A DNA stretch of 64,000 nucleotides from Mesorhizobium opportunistum WSM2075 (GCF_000176035.2 NC_015675.1:6204001-6268000), one strand, 5' to 3'; positions 40,217 through 50,327 are shown, counted from the stretch's first letter. The notes: a model not told the origin generated them from the sequence alone. Translations and numbers: made by a program.

Positions 40217-41404
40217 TCAGCGTTTGAGCATGGCCGAAATGCCGTGCCGGATAAGAGGAAAATGTTGGGCGAACCTAAGAGCCGCATGGCGTGCAAGCCG
40301 TGCCGTCAGTCGCTCGCTTGAGTAGAGTCGGACGAGCATATTCGTACCATGGTAGAGCGGCGCCGCGGACAGGCGAAGCCGCCTTTCGTATCCGTGCAGC
40401 ATGTCGGGATCGGCAATGTCACGGCCGTCCCGACTTGCAGTCAGGATTGCATCGGCGAGTTGCTTTTGGCTGCTGAGGCCGATGTTGAAGCCATGCGCCG
40501 TCACGGGGTGCATTCCGATAGCAGCGTCACCGATGAGTGCGGCGCTCGGAGCCCTGAATTCGTGCGCCCAAGTGGTGACCAGTGGATAGGTGTGGCGGTT
40601 GCTTGCCAATGTCATTTCACCGAGACGGCCTCGACACCGCTTCGTCAATTCCCTGACGAACAATTCGTCGCTGAAGGCAAGCAGTCTGTCGACGTCGCTT
40701 GAGGGCAGAGTGAGCAGCAGCGAGGACACCCCCTCCCCCAGAGGCAACATCGCTATCGTTTGATGATGATCGAACCATTCGGTTGCCACATGGTGATGGT
40801 CGCGCTCGTGCCGCACCCGACAGATCAGCATCGAGTGGCCAAGCCGGTTGATGTCGGCGCCGATGCCGAGCAGATCACGCGTGGGGGACAGGCGCGAGTC
40901 CGCGGCAACAACAAGCCTGGCGCTCAACTGCATGCCGTCGGAAAGCCTTACCACGGCTCCTTTGTGGCTGGTCGTTGCATCGATGACCGAGTGGCCGCAC
41001 AGGAGCTCTGGCTGATCACGCATCCGAACGATTTTGAACAGCGCATCGCGAATGCGGCAGTTCGGGACCAAAATTCCGAGTGGTTCTCCACACGCCCTTG
41101 GAGCATCAACACGCAGTGCGAAACCGCTCGAACCGTTAAGCACGCGCGCGCCTCGAAGTGGTGATTTGTCCGAAGCGGGAATGATATCCCAGGCGCCGAG
41201 CTCCCGAAGGATTCTGATCGAGGCATGAGTCAGCGCGATCTCGCGACCGTCGAAAGCCGGATTGGCCAGTCTTTCCAGGGCCTGCGCTTCAACAAGCGCC
41301 ACCTTGAGTTTGCTCTGGGCAAGCGACGCGGCGAAGGAAAGTCCGACCGGCCCCGCTCCAACGACAATGATGTCGAAGCTGTAATCGGACTCGGCCATCA
41401 ACAT
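40217..41404 (-). CDS. FAD-dependent ubiquinone-ring hydroxylase, UbiM/UbiH type
   Basis: 395 residues. N-terminal FAD motif IIVVGAGPVGLSFAASLAQSKLKVALVEAQ, then NPAFDGREIALTHASIRILRELGAWD, typical of the UbiM branch, and the second FAD motif APSAALIGDAAIGMHPVTAHGFNIGLSSQKQLADAI. Such flavin monooxygenases hydroxylate the ubiquinone precursor ring, using O2. Its role beside low-oxygen respiratory genes could be to maintain ubiquinone supply, but UbiF/UbiH functions are not excluded. Confidence 0.75.
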   Translation of the reverse strand: MLMAESDYSFDIIVVGAGPVGLSFAASLAQSKLKVALVEAQALERLANPAFDGREIALTHASIRILRELGAWDIIPASDKSPLRGARVLNGSSGFALRVDAPRACGEPLGILVPNCRIRDALFKIVRMRDQPELLCGHSVIDATTSHKGAVVRLSDGMQLSARLVVAADSRLSPTRDLLGIGADINRLGHSMLICRVRHERDHHHVATEWFDHHQTIAMLPLGEGVSSLLLTLPSSDVDRLLAFSDELFVRELTKRCRGRLGEMTLASNRHTYPLVTTWAHEFRAPSAALIGDAAIGMHPVTAHGFNIGLSSQKQLADAILTASRDGRDIADPDMLHGYERRLRLSAAPLYHGTNMLVRLYSSERLTARLARHAALRFAQHFPLIRHGISAMLKR

Positions 41405-41527
41405 GGCGCCATCGCGTAGGCTCTCCAGTGCCCAAGCACGAACTGCGAAATCAAAGACGCCTTTGATGCTAGTTTAAGCACGACGCGCGCGAGCTATGGC
41501 CGCCTAAATAGGTGGCAAGCCGCCTCA

Positions 41528-41815
41528 TCAGCGGCAGATGCTCACAAAGCCGTTGCTTGACGGCTGAAGCTGGCAAATAAGCATACGATCGCGCCGTTGC
41601 AGCGGCGCGATCTCGCGATCCTGGGCACGGAAGTGCTGCTGCTGCTGAAATTGCTGCCGCCTCAGCCTGTTCTCCAGCATCAGTGATTCGTTCTGCTCGA
41701 CCAGCGCATTGCGATTGGCGGGGTTAAGGACTGGTGCCGAGGCGACTGGACCCGGCAACGCCGCCGTTCCCAGCATTCCCGACATAAAGATTGTCAATAG
41801 GCGAAATCGCGACAT
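41528..41815 (-). CDS. Exported small coiled-coil-like protein
   Basis: 95 residues from the ATG at 41815: signal peptide MSRFRLLTIFMSGMLGTAALPGPVASA, then a Gln/Arg-rich helix (ALVEQNESLMLENRLRRQQFQQQQHFRAQDREIA) and a two-Cys tail (MLICQLQPSSNGFVSICR). No recognised family. Probably periplasmic. Confidence 0.6.
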   Translation of the reverse strand: MSRFRLLTIFMSGMLGTAALPGPVASAPVLNPANRNALVEQNESLMLENRLRRQQFQQQQHFRAQDREIAPLQRRDRMLICQLQPSSNGFVSICR

Positions 41816-41859
41816 CCATTCACTCCTGCAAACAAAACGTTGGCATACGCATGCCATGT

Positions 41860-42009
41860 TCAGCATCCACCTCGACTTCGCCACGCTCGCTCAGCCGAAA
41901 GAGACGCCCTGCCATACCCGTGGAACAATCGGGCAAAAGGCTCGATGTGTGGGTGTTGATCCAGACCGATCGCGAGGCGCTCGGCGGCGCGATTAGTCGA
42001 CCTAGGCAT
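41860..42009 (-). CDS. 49-residue ORF downstream of a FixK-type box
   Basis: Starts at ATG 42009 with a strong CAAGGAG ribosome site 5-7 nt upstream, and reads MPRSTNRAAERLAIGLDQHPHIEPFARLFHGYG... before stopping after 49 codons. The alternate frame over the same C-terminal region (RLFRLSERGEVEVDAEHGMRMPTFCLQE) looks more protein-like, so the gene may carry a frameshift and once have been about 70 residues. A CTGA-N6-TCAA box lies 53 bp upstream, the same distance seen for other FixK targets here. Function unknown. Confidence 0.45.
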   Translation of the reverse strand: MPRSTNRAAERLAIGLDQHPHIEPFARLFHGYGRASLSAERAWRSRGGC

Positions 42010-42061
42010 GGTTTCTCCTTGAAAGACTGACCCATGAAACCACACCGATGAGTAGATAACC

Positions 42062-42075
42062 CTGATCTGGGTCAA
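42062..42075 (-). promoter_or_regulatory. FNR/FixK-type box, one mismatch
   Basis: CTGATCTGGGTCAA differs from TTGA-N6-TCAA only at the first base. The only plausible downstream target is the 49-codon ORF starting at 42009. Confidence 0.55.
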
Positions 42076-42248
42076 TGGGCGTGAGAAATCCGGCGACCGC
42101 GGTTAGACGATCAACGCCTGCATATTGGGCGGAAGGGGCGACGTAATCCTGCCGCGACACAGGCTTTTCACAGATCAGCGTCAACCGGCGGCAGTGAAGC
42201 TGCCCTATGCAACCTCATTCCGCGCGGTCGTCTGCGGAGCGGCTTGAA

Positions 42249-42404
42249 TCAGCCTTCTGGCTTGTCGTTATGGTCGAGAAGGATACGCTCTGCTGCCCCG
42301 TCGAGATCCTCGTATTGACCGCTTTTCAACGCCCATAGGAAGCCCGACAGCCCAAGCGCGCCGAGGAGCAGGGTCCCAGGTATCAAATAGGCAAGCGTCG
42401 TCAT
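42249..42404 (-). CDS. fixS: FixS/CcoS, cbb3 oxidase maturation protein
   Basis: A 51-residue protein, MTTLAYLIPGTLLLGALGLSGFLWALKSGQYEDLDGAAERILLDHNDKPEG: one membrane helix followed by the CcoS signature W-x-L-K-S-G-Q-Y-(E/D)-D-L-x-G-x-A-x-R-I-L. The start overlaps the fixI stop by one base (TAATG). CcoS is needed for cofactor insertion into the cbb3 oxidase. It was identified by reading the sequence directly, as it is short. Confidence 0.95.
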   Translation of the reverse strand: MTTLAYLIPGTLLLGALGLSGFLWALKSGQYEDLDGAAERILLDHNDKPEG

Positions 42405-44689
42405 TACAGCTGTGCCCATCCGCCATTGTTGGAGTGTCTATCATCGGCAACAGTTTCCGCTGGTGTGTGCCGAACAAAGCCTTCCAGGCGCAATGCATTC
42501 CCGATGACTAGCAGCGACGAGGCGGACATCGCGATTGCGGCGATCAACGGTGTGACGTGCCCCGAGATAGCGATCGGGACTGCCACCGCATTGTAGACGA
42601 TTGCGATTGCGATGTTCTGCCGGATCAGATTTCCTGCTTTGCGCGAGATGTCCAGTGCGAGCGGCACCGCCAGGAGGCTTTCGCGCAGGAAGACGAAATC
42701 CGCCGCGTTGCGGCCAACATCGGCGGCGGTGGCCGGTGCGATCGAGACATGCGCTGCGCTCAGCGCCGGCGTATCGTTGAGGCCGTCGCCAACCATCAGA
42801 ACCTTGTGCCCAACTTTCGCGAGGGTCTCGATGCGTTCGAGCTTGCCGGATGGCAGCAGGCACGGAACGAAGTCGTCGACTCCGAGTGACTTCGCAACCT
42901 CGGCACAGGCTGCCGCGGTATCGCCCGACAGCATCTCCACGGGAACCCCGGCGTCGCTCAATTGATCGATGGCCGCTCTGGCGTCGGCGCGCAATGCATC
43001 CTCGAAAACGAAGCATGCGGCGATCATCCCGTTTCTCGTCAGCACCGTTCCGCCGTAGCCGTGTTTGCCTTCACCGCCGGTTCGAGTCTTCCAGCCAGCC
43101 CATCCGCGTCGGCCCAGTCGCCAGGTGCTTCCCGCGTCAGTGGCTTCGATTCCAAATCCCGGATGCTCGGTGACGGCATCGAATTTGAGCTGCCCGCCAG
43201 GAATGGCAAAGCCGGCTATGGCCTTTGAAAACGGATGGCGGGAATGCGCGGCCATGCCTCCCGCGACTGCCAGCATGCCCGGATCAATCGAGCCCGCATT
43301 GACCAGCCGGGGCTGGCCAAGCGTCAGCGTTCCGGTCTTGTCGAACACTGCAATGTCCACACTTGCCAGGCGTTCCATGGCGGAGCCGTCCTTGACCATG
43401 ATGCCGTTCTCGAACAGGCGCCTTGCGGCGACCACCTGCACGATCGGCACAGCGAGGCCGAGCGCGCACGGGCAGGTGATGATCAGAACGGCAATGGCGA
43501 TGGTTGTCGCCCGGTGCCAGTCGCCGGTTGCCACTATCCAGCCCAGGAATGTCACGAAGGCGGTGAGATGAACCATGGGCGCGTAGAGCGCCGAAACGCG
43601 ATCAGCGATGCGGCGATAGTGCGCGCGGCCGCCCTCGGCGGCCTCCATGAGCCGAACCATTTCTGCCAGGAACGAATCCTTTACGGCAGCCATCGCCTCG
43701 ATGGTCAACGGGCCGGTAAGATTGAGCACACCGGCCTGCACGACTTCGCCCGGCGCCACGTTTTTCGGCGTGCTTTCGCCTGAGGCCAGCGAGCAGTCTA
43801 GATCCGACGCCCCTTGAATGATCTTGCCGTCGACGGGGATCCTCTCACCGGCTGCAATCAACAACCGCATGCCGGGTTCGATCTCGCCGACCGGGAGGTA
43901 GTGGCGCGCGCCGTCGCCGCGCAGCACCATGGCGCCACGCGCGGCGAGCTGCGACAGGCCTTTCACCGCGGTGCGGGCACGTTCGCGCATCACGTGATCC
44001 AGCGTGCGGCCGATCAAAAGGAAGAACAGCAGTGATACCGACGCGTCGAAATAGGCGTGATCGCCATGGTTGATCGTCTCGTAGAGGCTCATCGCGTAAG
44101 CGAGCGACACCCCAACCGCGATTGGCACGTCCATGTTCATGCGGCCATGGCGCAGTGCATTCCAGGCCGAACGGAAGAAGATGCCGCCGGCGAAGGCGAG
44201 CGCCGGGATGGCAATCAGCGCCGAGACCCAGTGAAACAGGTCGCGGGTAGCCCCTTCGGCGCCGGACCAGACCGAGACCGAAAGCAGCATGATGTTGCCT
44301 GCGGCAAAGCCCGCGACAGCAACGGCGCGGATCAGCTCGGCAAGCGTCTTGTCATTTTTATCGATCTCGGCGGCGAACAGATGCGCCTCGTAGCCCAGCC
44401 GTCCCAGTGAAGCGACGAAAGGCGGCACCTTGTCTCCACGCCACCGGACCGCGACCCGCTTCGTCGACAGGTTGACACGCGCGCCTTCGACATTATCGAG
44501 TTTCGCCAGCGCCGTCTCGATCGTCCGGATGCAGGCTGCGCAATGAACCATCGGCACTGAAAGATCGGTCTGACGAAGATCGTCGCCAAGCGAGCGGCTC
44601 GCGAGCCTGATTTCCTGGCTGGATGGCAGCACCGATGCCGCGCTGCCCAGGTCCAGCGCCATTTCGGCGCCCGGTGCACAACAGCTCAT
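42404..44689 (-). CDS. fixI: FixI/CcoI copper-transporting P-type ATPase
   Basis: 761 residues. N-terminal metal-binding motif HCAACIRTIE; membrane CPC motif in IITCPCALGLAVP; phosphorylation site DKTGTLTLG; and hinge GDGLNDTPAL. It exports copper across the inner membrane for assembly of the CuB centre of cbb3 oxidase. Start overlaps the fixH stop (ATGA), stop overlaps fixS start. Confidence 0.96.
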   Translation of the reverse strand: MSCCAPGAEMALDLGSAASVLPSSQEIRLASRSLGDDLRQTDLSVPMVHCAACIRTIETALAKLDNVEGARVNLSTKRVAVRWRGDKVPPFVASLGRLGYEAHLFAAEIDKNDKTLAELIRAVAVAGFAAGNIMLLSVSVWSGAEGATRDLFHWVSALIAIPALAFAGGIFFRSAWNALRHGRMNMDVPIAVGVSLAYAMSLYETINHGDHAYFDASVSLLFFLLIGRTLDHVMRERARTAVKGLSQLAARGAMVLRGDGARHYLPVGEIEPGMRLLIAAGERIPVDGKIIQGASDLDCSLASGESTPKNVAPGEVVQAGVLNLTGPLTIEAMAAVKDSFLAEMVRLMEAAEGGRAHYRRIADRVSALYAPMVHLTAFVTFLGWIVATGDWHRATTIAIAVLIITCPCALGLAVPIVQVVAARRLFENGIMVKDGSAMERLASVDIAVFDKTGTLTLGQPRLVNAGSIDPGMLAVAGGMAAHSRHPFSKAIAGFAIPGGQLKFDAVTEHPGFGIEATDAGSTWRLGRRGWAGWKTRTGGEGKHGYGGTVLTRNGMIAACFVFEDALRADARAAIDQLSDAGVPVEMLSGDTAAACAEVAKSLGVDDFVPCLLPSGKLERIETLAKVGHKVLMVGDGLNDTPALSAAHVSIAPATAADVGRNAADFVFLRESLLAVPLALDISRKAGNLIRQNIAIAIVYNAVAVPIAISGHVTPLIAAIAMSASSLLVIGNALRLEGFVRHTPAETVADDRHSNNGGWAQL

Positions 44690-45183
44690 TGTAGCGCTCC
44701 ATGGGAGATCATGATCCGGCGGATGTCGCGATACGGTTTATCCAGGCCGGCGTCGGCGTCGATCTCGACGATCCAGACGCCGTCCTTGGGCATATGCTGC
44801 GCGGCGAATTCCTGGCCGGAGCCGAGCTCGAGCATGACAGACTCGTCCTCTTTCTCGTAAGCCGGATGACGAAACAGCATTTTGACGCCGTGCAGGGGAA
44901 CTGGCTTGCCAGCGGCATCGGTGAGGCTGTAGCGGACTTCACCCCATGCGATGGTCAGCTTGCCGGTCCAGCCAAGGGCTGCCTGTGCCCGTCCTTCCGT
45001 GGCCTTCTTGTTGAATTGCTGGCTCGCCACATAGGTGTTTTCGACGACAAGGCCAGTCCAGCTTGTGCTGGCGAGCGTCGCCATGGTCAGATTGACCGCG
45101 ATGACCACGCCGAAAAAGGCGAGAATGATGGCCAGCATGTGCCTGCCGGTAAATTCACGAGGCTTTTGTACATTGGCAGTCAT
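44686..45183 (-). CDS. fixH: FixH/CcoH, cbb3 oxidase assembly protein
   Basis: 165 residues with one N-terminal membrane helix (GRHMLAIILAFFGVVIAVNLTMATLA) and a periplasmic domain containing the family segment STSWTGLVVENTYVASQQFNKK. FixH/CcoH stays with the assembled oxidase. It overlaps fixG and fixI by 4 nt each, so the genes are translated as one unit. Confidence 0.93.
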   Translation of the reverse strand: MTANVQKPREFTGRHMLAIILAFFGVVIAVNLTMATLASTSWTGLVVENTYVASQQFNKKATEGRAQAALGWTGKLTIAWGEVRYSLTDAAGKPVPLHGVKMLFRHPAYEKEDESVMLELGSGQEFAAQHMPKDGVWIVEIDADAGLDKPYRDIRRIMISHGALQ

Positions 45184-46739
45184 CTGGGGGCCTCCGGCGC
45201 GTTGAAGGTGGCGGTGTACTCGTTCGACTCGAAGCTGGCTCTGTCCTCGACGCGGAACTTGAAAGTCTGCGCCGGCGCGCGGATCTGGTCCGCCGGCTGG
45301 CGCACAAAGACCTTCAGCATTTTCAGGCGGTCGGGTTCCACCGGAATGGCGAAAGAGCGGCGTGCCGGGATGTCGTCGCCGACGACGACCATGTCGGCGC
45401 CTTCAAGGCCCTGCATGGTGACGACGAGCGTCCGCGGCTCGGGGATCATGTTGAGCAGCTTGACGGTATAGCCGTTGCGGATGGAGCCATCGGATAGCGT
45501 GACGAATTGTGGATTGCGGTCATGCAGCACGTTCAGTTCGAGCAGATCGCGCGTCAGCAGCGAATAGAGCAGGCCCAGCCCGATCAGCGACCACAGGCCC
45601 ATGTAGACGTAGGTGCGCGGCCGGAAGATCTTGCGAATGTGAAAATGCGCCACCTGATCGGAGAAGGTGCCGCCAGCGGTCCTGACGAGCGATGGACTGA
45701 CTGGGCTGGAGCCGCCTGCGGTCGCCAGCATCATGTTGGCGTTGTAGTCGGACAGCGTCGCATAGGCGATCAGCCCGCGCTCCTTGCCGAGCTTGTCCAT
45801 GACACCGTCGCAGGCGTCGATACACAGCGCGCAGGTAATGCATTCGAGCTGCTGGCCGTCGCGAATGTCGATCCCCATCGGGCAGACCGCGACACAGGCA
45901 TTGCAGTCGACGCAGTCGCCGACGGAATGCCCCGAGGCTTGCACCTTCTTCGCATGACGCGAGCGCGGTTCGCCGCGCCAGTCATTGTAGGTGACGGTGA
46001 GCGAATTCTCGTCGAGCATGGCCGCCTGGATGCGCGGCCATGGGCACATATAGGTGCAGACCTGCTCGCGCATCAGCCCGCCGAACGTGTAGGTGGTCGC
46101 CGTCAACACGGCGATGGTGATGTAGGCGACAGGCGCGGCGGTACCGGTGAAAAGCTCGCCCACAAGTGTCGGTGCATCGGCGAAATAGAAAATCCAGGCG
46201 CCGCCGGTCGCCGCACCGATGACCAACCAGACGGCGTGCTTCGATACGCGCAGCATCAGCTTGCGGGCGGTCCAGGGACTTACATCGAGCTTCATGCGGG
46301 CGTTGCGGTCACCCTCTATCGCGCGTTCGACGACGAGGAACAGATCGACCCACACCGTCTGTGGGCATGTATAGCCGCACCAGGCACGGCCGACAGTCGA
46401 CGTGATCAGGAAAAGGCAAACGCCGGCCATGACCAGGAGACCGGCCACGTAGAAGAATTCCTGGGGCCATATCTCGATGAAGAAGAAGTAGAAACGCCGA
46501 TTGGCAACGTCGAGCAGCACGGCCTGGTCCGGGGCAAATGGACCGCGATCCCAACGCAGCCACGGCGTCAGGTAGTAGATGCCAAGCGTGATCGCCATCA
46601 CCAGCCATTTGAAGCGGCGAAAGTTGCCCGAGGCGCGCTTTGGGAAGATTTTCTTGCGTCCGGCATAATGCGGCTGGCGGGTATTCGAGGAATTTGGGGC
46701 CGAGCCTTCGAGCCGTTCTGTTCGCGTATCATTGCGCAC
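45180..46739 (-). CDS. fixG: FixG/CcoG, membrane-bound ferredoxin-like cupric reductase
   Basis: 519 residues with about five membrane helices. Iron-sulfur motifs: CVDCNACVAVCPMGIDIRDGQQLECITCALCIDACD (two 4Fe-4S sets), plus CTYMCPWPRIQAAM in the RdxA/NosR-like part. CcoG reduces Cu2+ to Cu+ for cbb3 assembly. It is the first gene of fixGHIS, separated from fixP by a 138-bp gap with a strong hairpin. Confidence 0.95.
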   Translation of the reverse strand: MRNDTRTERLEGSAPNSSNTRQPHYAGRKKIFPKRASGNFRRFKWLVMAITLGIYYLTPWLRWDRGPFAPDQAVLLDVANRRFYFFFIEIWPQEFFYVAGLLVMAGVCLFLITSTVGRAWCGYTCPQTVWVDLFLVVERAIEGDRNARMKLDVSPWTARKLMLRVSKHAVWLVIGAATGGAWIFYFADAPTLVGELFTGTAAPVAYITIAVLTATTYTFGGLMREQVCTYMCPWPRIQAAMLDENSLTVTYNDWRGEPRSRHAKKVQASGHSVGDCVDCNACVAVCPMGIDIRDGQQLECITCALCIDACDGVMDKLGKERGLIAYATLSDYNANMMLATAGGSSPVSPSLVRTAGGTFSDQVAHFHIRKIFRPRTYVYMGLWSLIGLGLLYSLLTRDLLELNVLHDRNPQFVTLSDGSIRNGYTVKLLNMIPEPRTLVVTMQGLEGADMVVVGDDIPARRSFAIPVEPDRLKMLKVFVRQPADQIRAPAQTFKFRVEDRASFESNEYTATFNAPEAPR

Positions 46740-46813
46740 GTGCGTGCCACTCCCATCCGATGTCAGAAGGGGTATTCGTGCCGCATCGATAAGCGACGCA
46801 GCCGAAATGGTGT

Positions 46814-46839
46814 CGAGGCCCGGCTCGCGCCGGGCCTCG
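46814..46839. other. Strong GC-rich hairpin between fixP and fixG
   Basis: CGAGGCCCGGC-TCGC-GCCGGGCCTCG is a perfect 11-bp stem with a 4-nt loop. It lies 38 bp past the fixP stop and 75 bp before fixG. Without a clear T-run it may stabilise the fixNOQP transcript or partly terminate it, lowering fixGHIS expression. Confidence 0.65.
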
Positions 46840-46877
46840 TCGCTTGGCAGGGGGAGGCCGAGAATAGGGCTTCCTTC

Positions 46878-47741
46878 CTATTCTCCGCCGCCAAGCGAAT
46901 GGACATAAACCGCAAGCTCCTTGACTTTGATCTCGCCGAGACGGCCGAGCCAGGCCGGCATGACACCTTCCTTTGGCCCGCGGACCTGGGCTGCGACCGC
47001 TGCCTCGCCGGCCCCATACAGCCAAATGGCGTCGGTGAGATTGGGGGCCCCAAATTCCCTGTTCCCCTCCGCGTTCTCACCATGACAGGCGACGCAATTG
47101 TCGGAAAAGACCTTGGCACCGGGTTGGATCAGACTTGCATCGGCGACCTTGCCGGAGAGGCTGACGACATATGCGCTAACCTGCTGGATCTCGTCGGCGG
47201 TGATGATGTCGCCGAAGTCGGGCATTTCTGAGAGTCGGGTGTCTGGATCGGCCGCGAAGCGTATCCCATGCGTGATTGTCTGCTGGATCTGCTCGGCCTT
47301 GCCGCCCCACAGCCAGTCGTCGTCGTTCAGGTTGGGAAAGCCCTTGGATCCTTCGGCGCCGGAGCCGTGGCACTGCATGCAGTTGACTTTGAATGCGGCG
47401 CCGCCGGCGGCGATGGCGAATTCGCGCAAGGCATCATCCGATTCGATTTCCGAGACACTTTTCGACTTCACCGCCGCGAGGTATTTGCTCTTCGCTGCTT
47501 CCGCAGCCGCCAGTTCGTTCTTGACGTCATTGCGGCTCGAATAGCCGAGAACACCCGTCGTCGCCGAATGCAGCAGTGGCCATGCCGGATAGGCGATTGT
47601 GTAACCGATCGCCCACACGATGGTGACGTAGAAGATGGTGATCCACCAACGCGGAAGCGGGTTGTTCAGCTCGCGGATGCCATCCCATTCGTGGCTGGTG
47701 GTCGAGACCCCAGAGACTTCATCGATGTGCTCCTCGCTCAT
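46878..47741 (-). CDS. fixP: FixP/CcoP, dihaem cytochrome c subunit of cbb3 oxidase
   Basis: 287 residues. N-terminal membrane helix (WWITIFYVTIVWAIGYTIAYPAW) and two c-type haem sites: KVNCMQCHGSGAEG and SDNCVACHGENAEG, each with downstream Met ligands. It feeds electrons to FixO/FixN. The ATG at 47741 follows fixQ with a 2-bp gap; a GTG two codons upstream is possible. Confidence 0.95.
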   Translation of the reverse strand: MSEEHIDEVSGVSTTSHEWDGIRELNNPLPRWWITIFYVTIVWAIGYTIAYPAWPLLHSATTGVLGYSSRNDVKNELAAAEAAKSKYLAAVKSKSVSEIESDDALREFAIAAGGAAFKVNCMQCHGSGAEGSKGFPNLNDDDWLWGGKAEQIQQTITHGIRFAADPDTRLSEMPDFGDIITADEIQQVSAYVVSLSGKVADASLIQPGAKVFSDNCVACHGENAEGNREFGAPNLTDAIWLYGAGEAAVAAQVRGPKEGVMPAWLGRLGEIKVKELAVYVHSLGGGE

Positions 47742-47743
47742 GA

Positions 47744-47893
47744 TCACTCGTCCTGAAGCGGAATTCGGGCAGCTTCGTCCGCCAACTTACGGCTGCCGGG
47801 ACGCAGGACGAAGACACTTGCCCCCGCAAAGAAAAGCGCCATGGCAACCAGACCCCAGCTGTCGGCAAACTCCCGCATAAGATTGTAATTCAT
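47744..47893 (-). CDS. fixQ: FixQ/CcoQ small subunit
   Basis: 49 residues, MNYNLMREFADSWGLVAMALFFAGASVFVLRPGSRKLADEAARIPLQDE: one membrane helix followed by the conserved RPG-(S/A)-x-x-x-A-x-x-A-A-x-I-P-L segment. CcoQ stabilises the interaction of CcoP with CcoNO. Confidence 0.95.
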   Translation of the reverse strand: MNYNLMREFADSWGLVAMALFFAGASVFVLRPGSRKLADEAARIPLQDE

Positions 47894-47903
47894 GGAAAAC
47901 TCC

Positions 47904-48635
47904 TCAGCGGTAACCGGCGCCTTCGTCGTAGTTCTTAAAATCGACCAGCGTGCCGAGCATCTGCAGATACGCAACGAGCGCATCCATTTCGGTGACCTGT
48001 TGCGGGTTGCCGTCGAAGTCGCCGGTCTTGGCCTTGGGATAACGGGCCTCAAGACCTGATGTGTCGGCGTTGGGATCAGCCTGCGCCATCAGATCGGCGT
48101 TGGCGTTGGCGACCATGTCATCGCTGTAGGGGACACCGACGCGCCTGTTGGCAACCAGATGCGTCGAGAAGTCCTTCACCTCGATCGGCGTGTCTTTCAG
48201 GAACGCGTAGCTCGGCATGATCGATTCCGGGACAACGGAACGCGGATCGGAGAGATGCGCGACATGCCAGGCGTTCGAGTAGCGGTCACCGACCCGGGCC
48301 AGATCCGGCCCCGTCCGCTTCGATCCCCATTGGAAGGGGTGATCGTACATCGACTCGGCGGCCAGGCTGTAGTGGCCGTAGCGCTCGACCTCGTCGCGGA
48401 ACGGCCTGATCATCTGGCTGTGGCAGAGGTAGCAGCCCTCGCGCACATAGATGTTGCGCCCGACGAGCTCGAGCGGCGAGTACGGACGCATGCCTTCCAC
48501 CTTCTCGATCGTGTTGTCGAGATAGAAGAGCGGCGCGATTTCGACGATACCGCCGACAGTCACGACAAGAAGGGAGCCTACGAGAAGAAGCGTGGCGTTC
48601 TTCTCGATAATGGCATGTTTGTCGATCAAGCCCAT
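47904..48635 (-). CDS. fixO: FixO/CcoO, monohaem cytochrome c subunit
   Basis: 243 residues: N-terminal membrane anchor ([26 protein letters not shown]) and single haem motif [15 protein letters not shown], then [16 protein letters not shown]. Start overlaps the fixN stop by 10 nt. Confidence 0.96.
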   Translation of the reverse strand: MGLIDKHAIIEKNATLLLVGSLLVVTVGGIVEIAPLFYLDNTIEKVEGMRPYSPLELVGRNIYVREGCYLCHSQMIRPFRDEVERYGHYSLAAESMYDHPFQWGSKRTGPDLARVGDRYSNAWHVAHLSDPRSVVPESIMPSYAFLKDTPIEVKDFSTHLVANRRVGVPYSDDMVANANADLMAQADPNADTSGLEARYPKAKTGDFDGNPQQVTEMDALVAYLQMLGTLVDFKNYDEGAGYR

Positions 48636-50254
48636 TGGTTTGGCTCCCTGGCAGGCTGAAGGACAGGCGGGGCACCCGACATCGGCCTCTCCTCGCGTTG
48701 ATGGCCGAGGATTGTCATCGCGATGTTCCAGGCCATGATCAGGGCGCCCGAGAGATACATGGCGCCGCCTATGGCGCGCATGACGTAGTAGGGGCGCATG
48801 GCAGCGACGGTCTCGGCGAAGGAGTAGACCAGGAAGCCCTGCCCGTCGTATTCGCGCCACATCAGGCCCTGCGTGATGCCGGACACCCACATGGCGGCGG
48901 CGTAGACGACGATGCCGAGCGTCGCCAGCCAGAAGTGCCAGGTAACCAGCCGCAGCGAATAGAGCCGGTTACGGTTCCAGAGCTTCGGTACCATGTAGTA
49001 GATCGCGCCGAACGAGATCATGCCGACCCAGCCGAGTGCACCGGAGTGCACGTGACCAATTGTCCAGTCGGTATAATGGGACAGCGAGTTGACCGCCTTG
49101 ATAGCCATCACCGGGCCTTCGAAGGTCGACATGCCATAGAAGGCGACGGCCATCACCATCATGCGGATGATCGGGTCGGTGCGCAACTTGTCCCAGGCTC
49201 CGGACAGCGTCATCAAGCCGTTGATCATGCCGCCCCAGGACGGCATCCACAGCATGATCGAGAACACCATGCCGAGCGTCTGTGCCCAGTCGGGCAGAGC
49301 GGTGAAATGCAGGTGGTGCGGCCCGGCCCAGATGTACAGGAAGATCAGTGCCCAGAAATGGATGATCGAGAGCCGGTAGGAATAGACTGGCCGGTTCGCC
49401 TGCTTGGGCACGAAATAATACATCATGCCGAGGAAGCCGGCGGTGAGGAAGAAGCCGACGGCGTTGTGGCCGTACCACCACTGCGTCAGCGCGTCCTGGA
49501 CGCCGGAAAAGGCGGAGTAACTCTTGGAACCGAGCAAAGAGACCGGCATCGAAAGGTTGTTGACCACATGCAGCATCGCGATGGTCACGATGAAGGAGAG
49601 GTAAAACCAGTTGGCGACATAGATGTGCGGCTCCTTGCGCTTCAGGATCGTGCCAAGGAACAGGATGAGGTAGGCGACCCAGACGATGGTCAGCCAGATG
49701 TCCACGTACCATTCGGGTTCGGCGTATTCGCGGCTTTCGGTGATGCCGAGCAGGTAGCCAGTCGCCGCCATGACGATGAAAAGCTGGTAGCCCCAGAAGA
49801 CGAACCAGGCGAGATCGCCGCCGAACAGGCGAGCGCGGCAAGTGCGTTGCACGACGTACAATGACGTGCACAGCAGCGCGTTGCCGCCGAAGGCGAAGAC
49901 GACCCCGGACGTGTGCAGCGGCCGCAAGCGGCCGAAATTGAACCAAGGCTGAACGTTGAGATCGGGGTAGGCCAGCTGCAGCGCGATAACGACGCCGACC
50001 AGCATGCCGACGACGCCCCAGAACATGGTGGCGATGGCGCCGTAGCGGATCGGACCGTCCATATAGGCGGACGGGCCGATCGGAGCGGCCGGCTTGAACT
50101 CCGAGTTGCGCAACAAGATCCCGATAAAGGCAATAAGGGCAAAAGACAGCACCCCCATATGCTGGCGGAAAGGTCCATCAATGCCGAAGCCAGCAGCCAC
50201 CAGGGCTGCAAAGGCAAAAAAGCCCACCACGACGATCGCTGTGCCGAATTTCAT
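48626..50254 (-). CDS. fixN: FixN/CcoN, catalytic subunit I of cbb3 oxidase
   Basis: 542 residues, 12-plus membrane helices. Haem-copper ligand segments are visible: [47 protein letters not shown] (CuB His region), [15 protein letters not shown] and [18 protein letters not shown]. It reduces O2 with very high affinity, supporting respiration in nodules or other low-oxygen sites. AGGA precedes the start at 7 nt. Confidence 0.97.
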   Translation of the reverse strand: MKFGTAIVVVGFFAFAALVAAGFGIDGPFRQHMGVLSFALIAFIGILLRNSEFKPAAPIGPSAYMDGPIRYGAIATMFWGVVGMLVGVVIALQLAYPDLNVQPWFNFGRLRPLHTSGVVFAFGGNALLCTSLYVVQRTCRARLFGGDLAWFVFWGYQLFIVMAATGYLLGITESREYAEPEWYVDIWLTIVWVAYLILFLGTILKRKEPHIYVANWFYLSFIVTIAMLHVVNNLSMPVSLLGSKSYSAFSGVQDALTQWWYGHNAVGFFLTAGFLGMMYYFVPKQANRPVYSYRLSIIHFWALIFLYIWAGPHHLHFTALPDWAQTLGMVFSIMLWMPSWGGMINGLMTLSGAWDKLRTDPIIRMMVMAVAFYGMSTFEGPVMAIKAVNSLSHYTDWTIGHVHSGALGWVGMISFGAIYYMVPKLWNRNRLYSLRLVTWHFWLATLGIVVYAAAMWVSGITQGLMWREYDGQGFLVYSFAETVAAMRPYYVMRAIGGAMYLSGALIMAWNIAMTILGHQREERPMSGAPPVLQPAREPNQWA

Positions 50255-50327
50255 CGCAAATCCTGATCCCGAATCGGGCGGACGCCAATCCGCTCGGCAT
50301 CAATTGCGCAGCTGCCCTCTGCCCGCC

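Noticed and set aside
41460..41475. Possible FixK box TTGATGCTAGTTTA upstream of the UbiM-like gene
   Set aside because: Two mismatches in one half-site; weaker than the other boxes.
45507..49864. Plus-strand open frames of 400-570 codons opposite fixG, fixP and fixN
   Set aside because: The minus-strand genes are unmistakable and the plus frames have shadow-type composition.
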